64,000 nucleotides of DNA, taken from NCBI RefSeq assembly GCF_020381325.1, contig NZ_JAGSPI010000007.1:124001-188000 (forward strand), in the 5' to 3' direction. How positions within the stretch are numbered: the first letter of the stretch is position 1; each line of letters begins with the position of its first letter. Positions 20,948 to 29,704 of the stretch are shown here, piece by piece. The notes under the pieces were generated by a model that ran no database searches, had not been told where the DNA came from, and saw nothing but the letters and a program-made list of their open reading frames with translations. A program made the position numbers and the translations under genes. Source of the DNA: Providencia vermicola (GTDB lineage Bacteria > Pseudomonadota > Gammaproteobacteria > Enterobacterales > Enterobacteriaceae).

Positions 20948-21835
20948 ATGTCTGCCGATACCAAAAAGAGCGCATTTCCACTATTACCAATAGGGTTATT
21001 ATTACTAGCAATGACCTCAATTCAAAGTGGCGCTTCTTTAGCTAAAACACTATTTCCTCTTATCGGCGCTCCAGGTGTAACAGGCTTACGCTTATTGCTG
21101 GCCACTATCATTTTGTTTGTTATTTTTAAACCTTGGCGCTTGAAGTTTAGAAGAAGCTCATTGGTTCCATTGTTAACGTACGGGCTATCCCTCGGAACAA
21201 TGAATTACCTATTTTATCTATCCCTTGAACGCATCCCTCTTGGGATTGCTGTCGCACTGGAATTTACAGGCCCATTAGCGGTTGCGATGTTTTCTTCCCG
21301 CAGACCTATCGATTTTTTGTGGATTGGGCTGGTTATTGTTGGGTTACTCTTTTTGCTACCTATCGGTGATAACATTAATTCCATCGACCCACTCGGCGCT
21401 ATTTATGCGCTAGGGGCTGGCGTATGTTGGGGAATTTACATTATATTTGGCCAACGTGCAGGTGCAGGTTACGGCGCAGCAACCGTGGCAATTGGTTCCT
21501 TTATATCTGCTCTGATTTTCTTCCCTATCGGACTTATGCAGACAGGCTTTGAGGTGATGTTTGACCCAGCAATTTTACCCCTCGCTTTAGCCGTTGCCAT
21601 CTTATCGACAGCATTTCCTTATACCCTTGAAATGATTGCCTTAACACGCCTACCAGCAAAAACGTTTGGCACATTAATGAGCCTAGAGCCATGCATGGGC
21701 GCATTCCTCGGCATTGTTTTCTTGCAAGAGCACCTGACATTAACCCAATGGCTGGCTCTGCTGTGTATTGTTTGTGCCTCTATCGGGTCAACATCCACAG
21801 CCTCACCGAAATCAAAAATTGAAGAAGTCTCATAG
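20948..21835 (+). CDS. rhtA: Threonine/homoserine exporter RhtA (EamA family)
   Basis: 295 residues with about ten membrane helices in two EamA repeats (the second begins near IDPLGAIYALGAGVCWGIYI). It matches RhtA, an inner-membrane drug/metabolite exporter that gives resistance to threonine and homoserine. rhtA is adjacent to dps in E. coli as here, which supports orthology; ompX, the third neighbour in E. coli, does not follow in this window. Confidence 0.9.
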   Translation: MSADTKKSAFPLLPIGLLLLAMTSIQSGASLAKTLFPLIGAPGVTGLRLLLATIILFVIFKPWRLKFRRSSLVPLLTYGLSLGTMNYLFYLSLERIPLGIAVALEFTGPLAVAMFSSRRPIDFLWIGLVIVGLLFLLPIGDNINSIDPLGAIYALGAGVCWGIYIIFGQRAGAGYGAATVAIGSFISALIFFPIGLMQTGFEVMFDPAILPLALAVAILSTAFPYTLEMIALTRLPAKTFGTLMSLEPCMGAFLGIVFLQEHLTLTQWLALLCIVCASIGSTSTASPKSKIEEVS

Positions 21836-22169
21836 AAAACAAATAATATCTTGTTTTTTGAAGCATTAATTAGGTTAATAAACTTATTCTCTCGGTTTAT
21901 TAACCTGTTATCTTGCCATTAACATTTCATTTTTTTGTCATATTTATTTATTAAAATTGTTTTAAATTAATATAACTTTGACCTATCGCACTTATTGCAA
22001 AAAACAATAAATCTCCAGCAGCCACAATAAAATCAAGTAGAATAAACCATATCGAATCGGCCTATTAAATTAATCGTTTATTACACTATGACAAATTAAA
22101 CCGATTACTTTATATTTATTAACAGATGAGGTTACCAAGCAGTTTCAATATTTAAAAAGAGGATGAACC
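21836..22169. other. Intergenic region rhtA-dps with a hairpin and the dps promoter
   Basis: 334 bp. AGGTTAATAAAC (from 21872) pairs with GTTTATTAACCT (to 21906) and is a likely rhtA terminator. The remaining AT-rich 260 bp should carry the dps promoter. An AGAGGA ribosome-binding site lies before dps. I saw no clear OxyR or IHF site. Confidence 0.45.
21872..21906 (+). terminator. Hairpin after rhtA
   Basis: A perfect 12 bp stem, AGGTTAATAAAC with GTTTATTAACCT, 36 bp after the rhtA stop. There is no strong T-run. Confidence 0.5.
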
Positions 22170-22673
22170 ATGAGCACAGCCAAATTATTTAAAACATCTT
22201 CAACTGAACTTCTATATACACGTAACGACTTGGAAGATAGCGTAAAATTAGAAACCATTGGCATTTTAAATGTTATGGTTGTTCACTTTACGGATCTCTC
22301 TTTAATGACAAAACAAGCTCACTGGAATATGCGTGGTCGCAATTTTATTGCTGTCCATGAAATGTTAGATGGTTTTAGAACCACTTTAGTTGAACATTTA
22401 GACGAGTTTGCAGAGCGTGCTGTCCAATTAGGTGGGGTCGCAATAGGGACAACACAAGAAGTTAACCGCTTTACTTCATTAGAAGCTTACCCAATTAATA
22501 TCCACAGCGTACAAGACCATTTAAAAGCGCTCGCAGACCGTTATGCTGTTGTCGCAAATGATATTCGTAAAGCTATTGATGAAGTCGAGGATGAAGATAC
22601 TGCAGATATGTTTACCGCTGCATCTCGTGATATGGATAAATTCCTTTGGTTTTTAGAAGCAAATATTGAGTAA
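22170..22673 (+). CDS. dps: DNA-protection ferritin-like protein Dps
   Basis: 167 residues, the E. coli length. It forms a dodecamer that oxidises and stores iron with peroxide and binds DNA in starved cells. The ferroxidase residues His51, His63, Asp67, Asp78 and Glu82 all occur at the E. coli positions. The lysine-containing N-terminal tail, used for DNA binding, is present ([11 protein letters not shown]). It is monocistronic with its own terminator. Confidence 0.97.
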   Translation: MSTAKLFKTSSTELLYTRNDLEDSVKLETIGILNVMVVHFTDLSLMTKQAHWNMRGRNFIAVHEMLDGFRTTLVEHLDEFAERAVQLGGVAIGTTQEVNRFTSLEAYPINIHSVQDHLKALADRYAVVANDIRKAIDEVEDEDTADMFTAASRDMDKFLWFLEANIE

Positions 22674-22706
22674 TGTCATACCATAGAGTCAATTATAATT
22701 GACCTG

Positions 22707-22732
22707 AAGGCCACTTAATTGTGGCCTTTTAT
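22707..22732 (+). terminator. Rho-independent terminator of dps
   Basis: AAGGCCAC, loop TTAATT, GTGGCCTT then TT. It is preceded by another perfect palindrome, GTCAATTATAATTGAC, at 22688-22703. Confidence 0.8.
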
Positions 22733-22763
22733 TATTTATAACCTAATAGATATTCAATATTTT

Positions 22764-24881
22764 CTACTTTTTATTTATTACCTTAGGCATTTCAGGTTGT
22801 TCTATTGGGAAAATAGGTAAAGCATTTAATAAACGTTTACCATAATTTTTTGTCAGTAAGCGTTTATCATAGATAATAATTTCACCGTAACATTCATGAC
22901 TACGGATTAAACGCCCTGCTTGCTGAATTAAATTAAAGGAAGCACTTGGCAAGCTTTGCACCTCAAACGGATAGCGTTTTAACGATTTTAACCAATCCCC
23001 TTCGGTCACGATAACTGGATTGGTCACAGGCGGAAATGCAATTTTATGAATATGCACTTGTGTTAAATACTCACCTTTTAAATCAAGCCCTTCTGCGAAG
23101 GACTGTAAACCAACCAACGCACTTGCTTGCCCCTTACGAATTCTTTCACAGTGAGTTTCAACCAAACGATAACGTGGCTGATCTCCTTGAACTAACAATT
23201 GCAAGCGCAAGTCTTTTACATGTTCAAGAAACCCTTCCATTGCCCTTTGGCTACTAAATAACACCAAAACACCACGGTGCTTACCTTCGGTGAATTGCTC
23301 ACGAAAAAATGCTGCCATTTCAGCAAGATGTTGTGATTCAGTGGTTATTGTAGGTTCATATTCCATTTGAGGAATAATAATTTTCCCTTGCTCAACATGA
23401 TTAAAAGGCGAAGACAACGTCACAAAATGGTCATCATTTTTTTCCGATAACCCCGTTAATTCCATAAACCTTGAATAACTATTTAAGGAGCGAAGTGTTG
23501 CTGATGTAATGACAATATGAGGCACATTACGCCATAATAGATGCTGTAGCTGTTCACTCACTCGAATGCCTGCGCAATGCATAAAAATACGTGACTGATT
23601 CTTTTCATAGCGGCGACTTAACCATTTCGAAACTGGCGCGCCTGAACTTTGTTCAAGTGCGGCTAATCGCCAAAGTTTTGCCATATTCTCGAAATAGCCC
23701 ATCGCTCTGCTCGTTGTTAATATAGAACGATGTAAACGTACGATGTCTTGTTTTGCAGTTTGCTCCGTCAAATCATTCAATATTGATTCCGCTAAACCTT
23801 TTAATGCATCCGTCTGTTTAAAAAGATCTTGGCAACACTGTTGCATTGCCTCAGGCAATACACCTAGCGGGAAAAGATACTCACTTTCTTTTGATGTTTC
23901 AGGTAATACTGCATTTGCTAATAAAGAAAAATCACGAAATGCCTCACGCAGCTTTTCAGCATGCTGTTGCAATTTATCTGGATTTGCCAATTTAGGGGGC
24001 TTCACTGGTCGAAACTGCGCTAAATATTGCCCCACATGGCTCATAAAATTATCCACTTGTGCATTCAATTGCACTAATGTGATTTCACCTTCAACCTCTA
24101 AAGCATCCCGTGCTACATCGGGTACATGGTGCCCCTCATCCAAAACTAATAGTAACTTTTTAGGATCAGGTAACACCGATTCGCTTTCCATCGCCGCCAT
24201 CACTAAAGCATGATTTGCCACGACGACATCAGCATCTTCAATTTCACGCCTTGCAATAAAAAATGGGCATCGTTGATAGAACTGGCAATTACGACCTAAG
24301 CAATTCATTTTGTCCGTGCTAACTTTACGCCACAAGCTGTCTGGAAAAGCCCGTTTGTGGTGATCCCGTAAACCGTCCCATATAAAGGAATTGAAGTCAT
24401 TACGTAATTGCTGACAAATTGCCCGCTCTTCGCTATTGGCTATCTCCGTTTTATCTTCCACCAGTAGCATTAAATCAATTTGTTCGCCTTCTGCGGCACA
24501 AATAGCCTCTAAATTTCTTGGGCAAACATAACGTGCACGCCCAAATGCACCCGTAAATTTTAAATCTGGGATAATTTTGCTCAACAACGGCAAATCTTTA
24601 CTAAAAATTTGATCCTGTAATGCCACATTCGCTGTACTAACAACGAGCGTTTTCCCTTCTTCCCTACCCACTGCAATACCTGGAATTAAATAGGAAAGCG
24701 TTTTTCCTACTCCGGTGGGCGCTTCGATAACTAAATGACGCCCACCGTCATCCGCTAAGTTTTTAGCAACTTCCGCTATCATTTGGCGCTGCGGCGCACG
24801 GGAAACAAACCCATCAATTTGTGATGACAACCCTTTATACCACTGGGTTATTTGCTCTTTAATTTTGTTTGATAGGGACAT
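22764..24881 (-). CDS. dinG: ATP-dependent DNA helicase DinG
   Basis: 705 residues. An SF2 iron-sulfur 5'-3' helicase of the XPD-like family that unwinds R-loops and forks. Walker A is EAPTGVGKT (about 53-61) and the Walker B motif LDEGHH. The four cluster cysteines Cys120, Cys194, Cys199 and Cys205 are at the same positions as in E. coli DinG. The C-terminal helicase motif QQAGRLIRS is intact. It is transcribed alone. A degenerate LexA-box-like sequence lies about 97 bp upstream. Confidence 0.97.
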   Translation of the reverse strand: MSLSNKIKEQITQWYKGLSSQIDGFVSRAPQRQMIAEVAKNLADDGGRHLVIEAPTGVGKTLSYLIPGIAVGREEGKTLVVSTANVALQDQIFSKDLPLLSKIIPDLKFTGAFGRARYVCPRNLEAICAAEGEQIDLMLLVEDKTEIANSEERAICQQLRNDFNSFIWDGLRDHHKRAFPDSLWRKVSTDKMNCLGRNCQFYQRCPFFIARREIEDADVVVANHALVMAAMESESVLPDPKKLLLVLDEGHHVPDVARDALEVEGEITLVQLNAQVDNFMSHVGQYLAQFRPVKPPKLANPDKLQQHAEKLREAFRDFSLLANAVLPETSKESEYLFPLGVLPEAMQQCCQDLFKQTDALKGLAESILNDLTEQTAKQDIVRLHRSILTTSRAMGYFENMAKLWRLAALEQSSGAPVSKWLSRRYEKNQSRIFMHCAGIRVSEQLQHLLWRNVPHIVITSATLRSLNSYSRFMELTGLSEKNDDHFVTLSSPFNHVEQGKIIIPQMEYEPTITTESQHLAEMAAFFREQFTEGKHRGVLVLFSSQRAMEGFLEHVKDLRLQLLVQGDQPRYRLVETHCERIRKGQASALVGLQSFAEGLDLKGEYLTQVHIHKIAFPPVTNPVIVTEGDWLKSLKRYPFEVQSLPSASFNLIQQAGRLIRSHECYGEIIIYDKRLLTKNYGKRLLNALPIFPIEQPEMPKVINKK

Positions 24882-24977
24882 AAATTACGTTGATGACCAA
24901 ATGTAAGATGTAAGGTAACGAAAACCACAACGGCAGGGAAACACGAAAAATAACTTTTGCCAACCGCTTCGCAAAAC

Positions 24978-24997
24978 TACTGTATTAAAACCCATTA
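24978..24997 (-). promoter_or_regulatory. Possible LexA box for dinG
   Basis: On the minus strand this reads TAATGGGTTTTAATACAGTA. The right half ATACAGTA is perfect, while the left half is poor. The E. coli dinG box, as I remember it, has a similar weak left half (TATTGG) and the same right half, and the two match at about 16 of 20 positions. Confidence 0.45.
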
Positions 24998-25121
24998 TAC
25001 ATAAAAATTGGGAAGCCTTTTGCAAAACACCAATTCAGAGGCAGAAAAAATCGCTTTTAACTTGTTTGCAACACTCATCCAGTTATACTTTGGGTTCTTA
25101 TTTCTACGCAGGCTATAAAAA

Positions 25122-25283
25122 ATGAAAAAGGTTGTTATCGCACTTTGCGCATTATGCGCTTTTGGTTCCGTAGGCGGCATCGTCCTTGCAGGGATGAACA
25201 TCTACACTCGCTCCACAACCCCGATAGAACAGGGGCAACCACAATCACCATCATTACTGCCTGCACCAAACCAAGTTCAATAG
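25122..25283 (+). CDS. Small single-pass membrane or exported protein, 53 residues
   Basis: ATG at 25122, TAG at 25281. The product has two lysines, then a hydrophobic segment (VVIALCALCAFGSVGGIVLAG), then a short polar tail rich in Pro, Gln and Ser. The segment could be a membrane anchor or an uncleaved signal. An AGG lies about 10 bases before the ATG. It ends 37 bp before sseA and may be co-transcribed with it. No family is recognised; it is supported by the coherent signal-like organisation rather than by homology. Confidence 0.55.
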   Translation: MKKVVIALCALCAFGSVGGIVLAGMNIYTRSTTPIEQGQPQSPSLLPAPNQVQ

Positions 25284-25320
25284 TATAAAGTGGTTTATCA
25301 ACCCAGGACGGAGATAACTT

Positions 25321-26160
25321 ATGTACAACGATTATTTTGTAACCCCTCAATGGCTTAATGCACATCTATCTGATGGCAATATCATTGTACTTGATGCTTC
25401 GTCTCCACCACCAACTGCCCCTTATGATTGCCGACAGCACTATTTAGAAGAGCACATTCCAAACGCGCAATTTTTCCATCAAGATGAAATCGCCGATAAA
25501 ACATGCGACCTACCGCATATGCTGCCAAGTTCAGAAGTCTTTAGCCAAGCAGTTGGTTCGATGGGAATTGATAATGACACTCAAGTTATTATTTATTCAC
25601 AGAATAATTTATTTTCATCACCACGCGCTTGGTGGACATTTACAACAATGGGATGCAAAAACGTAAAAATCCTTGCAGGAGGAATCGAAGCTTGGAAAGC
25701 TGAAGGCTTTGCAACACAATCGGGTGAAGTGACACCTCCTGCGCGCAAGCAATTTAAAGCATCCCGTAAAGATACAAACGCGTTAAACCAACAGCAAGTT
25801 ATTGATGTTGTTAACGAAGGTCAAATACAAATTATTGATGCTCGAGCAGCTCCCCGCTTCCTAGCGCAAGCACCCGAACCTCGCCCAGGCTTACGCATGG
25901 GGCACATTCCAGGAAGTAAAAATGTTCCATGGGACTTGTTAGTTGCGAATGGCGAGTTTAAATCCCCTGAAGAGCTAAAAGCTATCTTTGCAGAGCAAGG
26001 CGTAGACATTCAAGCTCCATCAATCACTACTTGTGGCTCAGGAATGACAGCCGCTGTTGTCCTTATGGCATTAACACTATTAGGTAACGCTAATGTACGT
26101 CTATATGACGGCTCATGGGCAGAATGGGGCCAAGATAATGGCTTACCAATAGAACCTTGA
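25321..26160 (+). CDS. sseA: 3-mercaptopyruvate sulfurtransferase
   Basis: 279 residues with two rhodanese domains. It transfers sulfur from 3-mercaptopyruvate to thiols or cyanide. The catalytic cysteine is Cys238 in TTCGSGMTAAVVL, the same number as in E. coli SseA, whose loop reads CGSGVTA. The N-terminal inactive rhodanese domain holds SSPRAWWTF and GGIEAWKAEG. A GGAGAT ribosome-binding sequence precedes the ATG. Confidence 0.96.
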   Translation: MYNDYFVTPQWLNAHLSDGNIIVLDASSPPPTAPYDCRQHYLEEHIPNAQFFHQDEIADKTCDLPHMLPSSEVFSQAVGSMGIDNDTQVIIYSQNNLFSSPRAWWTFTTMGCKNVKILAGGIEAWKAEGFATQSGEVTPPARKQFKASRKDTNALNQQQVIDVVNEGQIQIIDARAAPRFLAQAPEPRPGLRMGHIPGSKNVPWDLLVANGEFKSPEELKAIFAEQGVDIQAPSITTCGSGMTAAVVLMALTLLGNANVRLYDGSWAEWGQDNGLPIEP

Positions 26161-26177
26161 TTTTTTAGCTTATATAA

Positions 26178-26211
26178 TAAATAAGCCACTCATATTGAAG
26201 TGGCTTATTTA
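26178..26211. terminator. Bidirectional terminator sseA / YeaQ-like gene
   Basis: TAAATAAGCCACT (26178-26190) pairs perfectly with AGTGGCTTATTTA (26199-26211), between convergent genes. Confidence 0.85.
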
Positions 26212-26235
26212 AGAAAGTTTTTTGGTCTATCAGGA

Positions 26236-26484
26236 CTATTTTGCAAATATCCCTGCTAAAAATAGCACAACGATGGCACCAATCACTGCAACGACAAAGC
26301 TACCAAAGTTAAAACCATCAACCTTACCTTTGCCAAAAAACGTGCTGATATAACCACCAACGACTGCCCCAACAATCCCTAGCACCGTTGTCATAATGAA
26401 ACCCATATGATAAGTGCCAGGCATCAACCACTTAGCTAAAACACCAGCTATCAAACCAAAAATAATCCACGCAATCACGCCCAT
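26236..26484 (-). CDS. GlsB/YeaQ/YmgE family stress-response membrane protein
   Basis: 82 residues with three hydrophobic segments and the family glycine pattern (WIIFGLIAGVLAKWLMPG, GIVGAVVGGYISTFFG, FVVAVIGAIVVLFLAGI). Formerly called transglycosylase-associated proteins, these small inner-membrane proteins are often stress-induced and have no established biochemical role. Monocistronic, and convergent with sseA. Confidence 0.9.
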   Translation of the reverse strand: MGVIAWIIFGLIAGVLAKWLMPGTYHMGFIMTTVLGIVGAVVGGYISTFFGKGKVDGFNFGSFVVAVIGAIVVLFLAGIFAK

Positions 26485-26632
26485 TTAAAGCCTCCCAAGA
26501 CTAGGTTTTATTTAACAATAGCTAAAAAACATGCGACCATAGGCATTAGATATACCTACCATATAGTTTAAGTAAAGACCTTATAAGCGAAATTCGCAAA
26601 TAAAAATAGTAACTAAACAGGATTGTTTACAA

Positions 26633-27574
26633 TTAATGGTTAACAACTCGCATAATTACCGCTGCAATTTGTTCTGCATTTTTCAACGCCCTAACCTGTG
26701 AAAATAATTCATCGGCTTCTTGGTATTCTTTGCGTAAATAACCCAACCATTGTTTAATCCGAGCAGCATGGTAATGGCCTGTATCACCTAACTTTTCGAG
26801 TTCCGTGTATTTCAGTAGTAGAGATTCAACCTGCTCCCAAGGCATCTTTATTTCATTATATTTAATGACACGGCTAAGGTTTGGAGTATTAAGTGCACCT
26901 CGGCCGATCATAACAGCATCGCAGCCTGTTACTTCAAGACAACGCTGAGCACTGTCATAATCCCAGATTTCACCATTCGCTATTACTGGAATTGATAATC
27001 GATGTCGAATTTCACCAATCGCTTGCCAGTTAATACGCTCAGCTTTATAGCCATCTTCTTTTGTACGTCCATGAACCGTTAATTCCGTTGCCCCAGCTTG
27101 TTGAACAGCATCCGCAATTTCATGAGCGAATGAAATACTATCCCAACCTAAACGTACTTTAACTGACACAGGAAATTCTTTTGGCACGGCTTCACGCATC
27201 GCTTTTGCTGCCCGATAAATTAAATCTGGTTGCTTTAATAACGTTGCACCACCACCGTGACCATTGACTGTTTTTGAAGGACAACCACAATTTAAATCAA
27301 CCCCCCATGACCCTAACTCAATAGCTCGATAAGCATTTTCAGCTAGCCATTGTGGGTGCTGGCCAAGTATTTGAACGCGCACAAGGGTTCCCGACAATGT
27401 TCGACTTTGATGTTTGAGTTCAGGGCATAAACGGTAAAATGTTTTTGCTGGTAATAATGTATCAACAACTCGCACAAATTCACTGATGCAAAGGTCATAA
27501 TCATTGACCGCAGTTAATAAAGAGCGAACAAGGGGATCTAAAACTCCTTCCATAGGAGCTAATAAAACACGCAT
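26633..27574 (-). CDS. dusC: tRNA-dihydrouridine(16) synthase DusC
   Basis: 313 residues (E. coli 315). An FMN-dependent reductase that makes dihydrouridine at position 16 of tRNA. The TIM barrel opens with [15 protein letters not shown], and the catalytic cysteine is Cys98 in [17 protein letters not shown]. The FMN-binding VIANGEIWD and [11 protein letters not shown] motifs follow. The W/C pattern and length favour DusC over DusA or DusB. Single gene. Confidence 0.95.
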   Translation of the reverse strand: MRVLLAPMEGVLDPLVRSLLTAVNDYDLCISEFVRVVDTLLPAKTFYRLCPELKHQSRTLSGTLVRVQILGQHPQWLAENAYRAIELGSWGVDLNCGCPSKTVNGHGGGATLLKQPDLIYRAAKAMREAVPKEFPVSVKVRLGWDSISFAHEIADAVQQAGATELTVHGRTKEDGYKAERINWQAIGEIRHRLSIPVIANGEIWDYDSAQRCLEVTGCDAVMIGRGALNTPNLSRVIKYNEIKMPWEQVESLLLKYTELEKLGDTGHYHAARIKQWLGYLRKEYQEADELFSQVRALKNAEQIAAVIMRVVNH

Positions 27575-27740
27575 AAATGGCTCACAAAAACAACAAAGGT
27601 AAAAATCAATTTTTACAGGACATATTGGCCATAAGATAGCTCAATATGTTCACATGGAAAATAAAGGCACGAATTTGAGCTGACTATAATACATTTTCTT
27701 GGCTAAATAAGTATAAAAATGAACGTGCTTTGCAATGACA

Positions 27741-27779
27741 AAAAACACCTCAATAAGTATAACTTACTGAGGTGTTTTT
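27741..27779. terminator. Terminator of the sugar/polyol operon
   Basis: AAAAACACCTCAATAAGT pairs with ACTTACTGAGGTGTTTTT with one mismatch. Read on the minus strand it ends in a T-run 19 bp after the SDR stop, so it terminates the seven-gene operon. Confidence 0.85.
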
Positions 27780-27797
27780 CATTCAAAATATGAACAA

Positions 27798-28562
27798 TTA
27801 AACGATAGTAAAACAACCATCGATTATTAAATCAGCACCAGAGGTATAACTTGCAGCGTCAGATAATAAATAAATGACAGCACCAGCAAGCTCTTCAGGT
27901 GTCCCCATTCGTTTAAATGGGATCATTTTAACCCATTCATCCTGCCAATCTTGTCTTACCGTCGCCGTCATTTCAGTCCGAATATAGCCAGGGCTAATTG
28001 AATTAACGCGAATACCAAGCTGGCTCCATTCAACTGCTAAAGATTTGGTTAAATGCACGACAGCCGCTTTTGATGCATTATAAGACGCTTGCTCTTGTGG
28101 AATATTCACGATAGTCCCAGACATCGATGCTGTGTTCACAATACTACCTGGTTTATTATTTTTGATCAGATAACGAGCGAATGCTTGAGCAACAAAGAAA
28201 ACACCATTTAAATTAACATCAACAATTTTACGCCACTCGTCAGGGGCGCAATCAACTGCCGGCTTATGCAAGCAAATCCCTGCATTGTTAAATAATAAAT
28301 CTAAGGTACCAAAATCAATTCCAACGGACTCAATGCACGCCTTCACATTTTCAGGGTCTACCACATTGCAGCGATAAGCTTTTGCTTTGATATGATAATT
28401 TTTTTCTAATTGCTCAGCGATATCACTGGCATCAGCAAGATCAAAAATAGCAATATCAGCACCTGCATTCGCTAAATATTGTGCAACAACTTTTCCAATA
28501 CCTTGCTTACCACCAGTGACAATGGCAACTTTCCCTTTTAAAGAAAAAATATCACTACTCAT
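27798..28562 (-). CDS. SDR oxidoreductase, sorbitol/mannitol-dehydrogenase-like
   Basis: 254 residues from the second ATG (28562), which has GGAGAG 7 bases upstream; the first ATG has none. A classical short-chain dehydrogenase with cofactor loop TGGKQGIG (16-23), NNAG (92-95), and catalytic Ser (NTASMSG), Tyr161 and Lys165 (ASYNASK). The IPQEQASYNASKAAVVHLTK region is typical of polyol dehydrogenases and sorbose reductases of the mannitol 2-dehydrogenase type. Asp41 after the second strand (IFDLAD) suggests NAD+ preference. It is the last gene of the sugar operon and probably interconverts a polyol and a ketose. Confidence 0.85.
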   Translation of the reverse strand: MSSDIFSLKGKVAIVTGGKQGIGKVVAQYLANAGADIAIFDLADASDIAEQLEKNYHIKAKAYRCNVVDPENVKACIESVGIDFGTLDLLFNNAGICLHKPAVDCAPDEWRKIVDVNLNGVFFVAQAFARYLIKNNKPGSIVNTASMSGTIVNIPQEQASYNASKAAVVHLTKSLAVEWSQLGIRVNSISPGYIRTEMTATVRQDWQDEWVKMIPFKRMGTPEELAGAVIYLLSDAASYTSGADLIIDGCFTIV

Positions 28563-28646
28563 AATCGCACTCTCCATAATGGATAATTATTTGCTCGTTT
28601 TTTTACAGGAAATAAACTCTAATTATTAGCTCACTACCTAGTGTTC

Positions 28647-29645
28647 TTACAATTTTACTTTTGATTTAATACTTTCTAGCATCACAGCAATAATAATAAT
28701 GATGCCCTTAACCACTTGTTGGTTATAACCAGAGATATTCATCAGGTTCATCAAATTAGAAATAATACTTAAAATTAAAACGCCAATAATCGTGTTAATA
28801 ACTGTGCCTCGCCCCCCCGCTAAACTTGCACCACCCACAACTACCGCAGCAATAACATCTAATTCAAAACCAACCGCTAATACCGGAGAACCAACACCTG
28901 TTCTTGTTGTGGCTAAAATTCCTGCAACCCCACAGGCTAACCCACTTAGCGCATAAACAGCTAACTTGTAATAATTAACTCGAATACCTGCAAAGCGTGT
29001 TGCCGTTTCATTTGAACCAATTGAAACTACTAAACGACCAAATACCGTATGCTTATATAAAAATTGAGCTAGTAAAATAAAGATACCAAATACGTAAACA
29101 GGTAAAGGGATCCCAAATAAATAACCAGTACCAAATTCGATTAATGCAGGGTCATCAATAAATACAGGCTGTCCTTTTGATATTATCAACCCTAAGCCCC
29201 GAGCAATTGTCATCATTGCTAATGTGGCAATAAATGGTGCGATATTAAACCAGGTCACTAAAATGCCTGCAAAAGCACCAATAATGGTTGCCATAATAAT
29301 ACCAACGGCTAATGCGGGCCATAGACCAATATCAGGGATCATTAATGCAACAACCACAGAAACTAAGGCCATAATTGCACCAACGGATAAATCAATTCCC
29401 CCTGTTAAAATAACAAATAGCATACCTAGTGTAGCTAGCCCGAGAGGAACGCTTTGCCTTAATACGTTAGTAATATTATCTGCACTATAAAACCGATCCG
29501 ATAAAAAACCCGCAACAACAAGCATGATAATAAAAACAAGTAGTGTTGAATTCTCGCCGATCAACTTTGCTATTTTTCTTAATAAAGATGATTGATTATT
29601 CGATTTATTTTCCACACTCAAATTTGAGTTTTCTAGTGTTTCCAT
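28647..29645 (-). CDS. Ribose-type ABC transporter permease
   Basis: 332 residues with 8-10 membrane helices of the RbsC/AlsC family. The motifs LFVILTGGIDLSVGAIMAL and GVGSPVLAVGFELDVIAAVVVGGASLAGGRGT are hallmarks of CUT2 sugar permeases. The N-terminal cytoplasmic tail is polar. An AAGGAT ribosome-binding site precedes the ATG. It would dimerise with itself and with the ATPase encoded just upstream. Confidence 0.93.
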   Translation of the reverse strand: METLENSNLSVENKSNNQSSLLRKIAKLIGENSTLLVFIIMLVVAGFLSDRFYSADNITNVLRQSVPLGLATLGMLFVILTGGIDLSVGAIMALVSVVVALMIPDIGLWPALAVGIIMATIIGAFAGILVTWFNIAPFIATLAMMTIARGLGLIISKGQPVFIDDPALIEFGTGYLFGIPLPVYVFGIFILLAQFLYKHTVFGRLVVSIGSNETATRFAGIRVNYYKLAVYALSGLACGVAGILATTRTGVGSPVLAVGFELDVIAAVVVGGASLAGGRGTVINTIIGVLILSIISNLMNLMNISGYNQQVVKGIIIIIAVMLESIKSKVKL

Positions 29646-29704
29646 GGTGTATCCTTTTTATTTTTATCTGTAACTTAGATTACAGCGCTACATTTAAAAA
29701 TGAG

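Noticed and set aside
24995-25365. Two open frames on the minus strand upstream of sseA
   Set aside because: They are antisense to the small membrane protein and the sseA start, have unusual composition and no ribosome-binding site.
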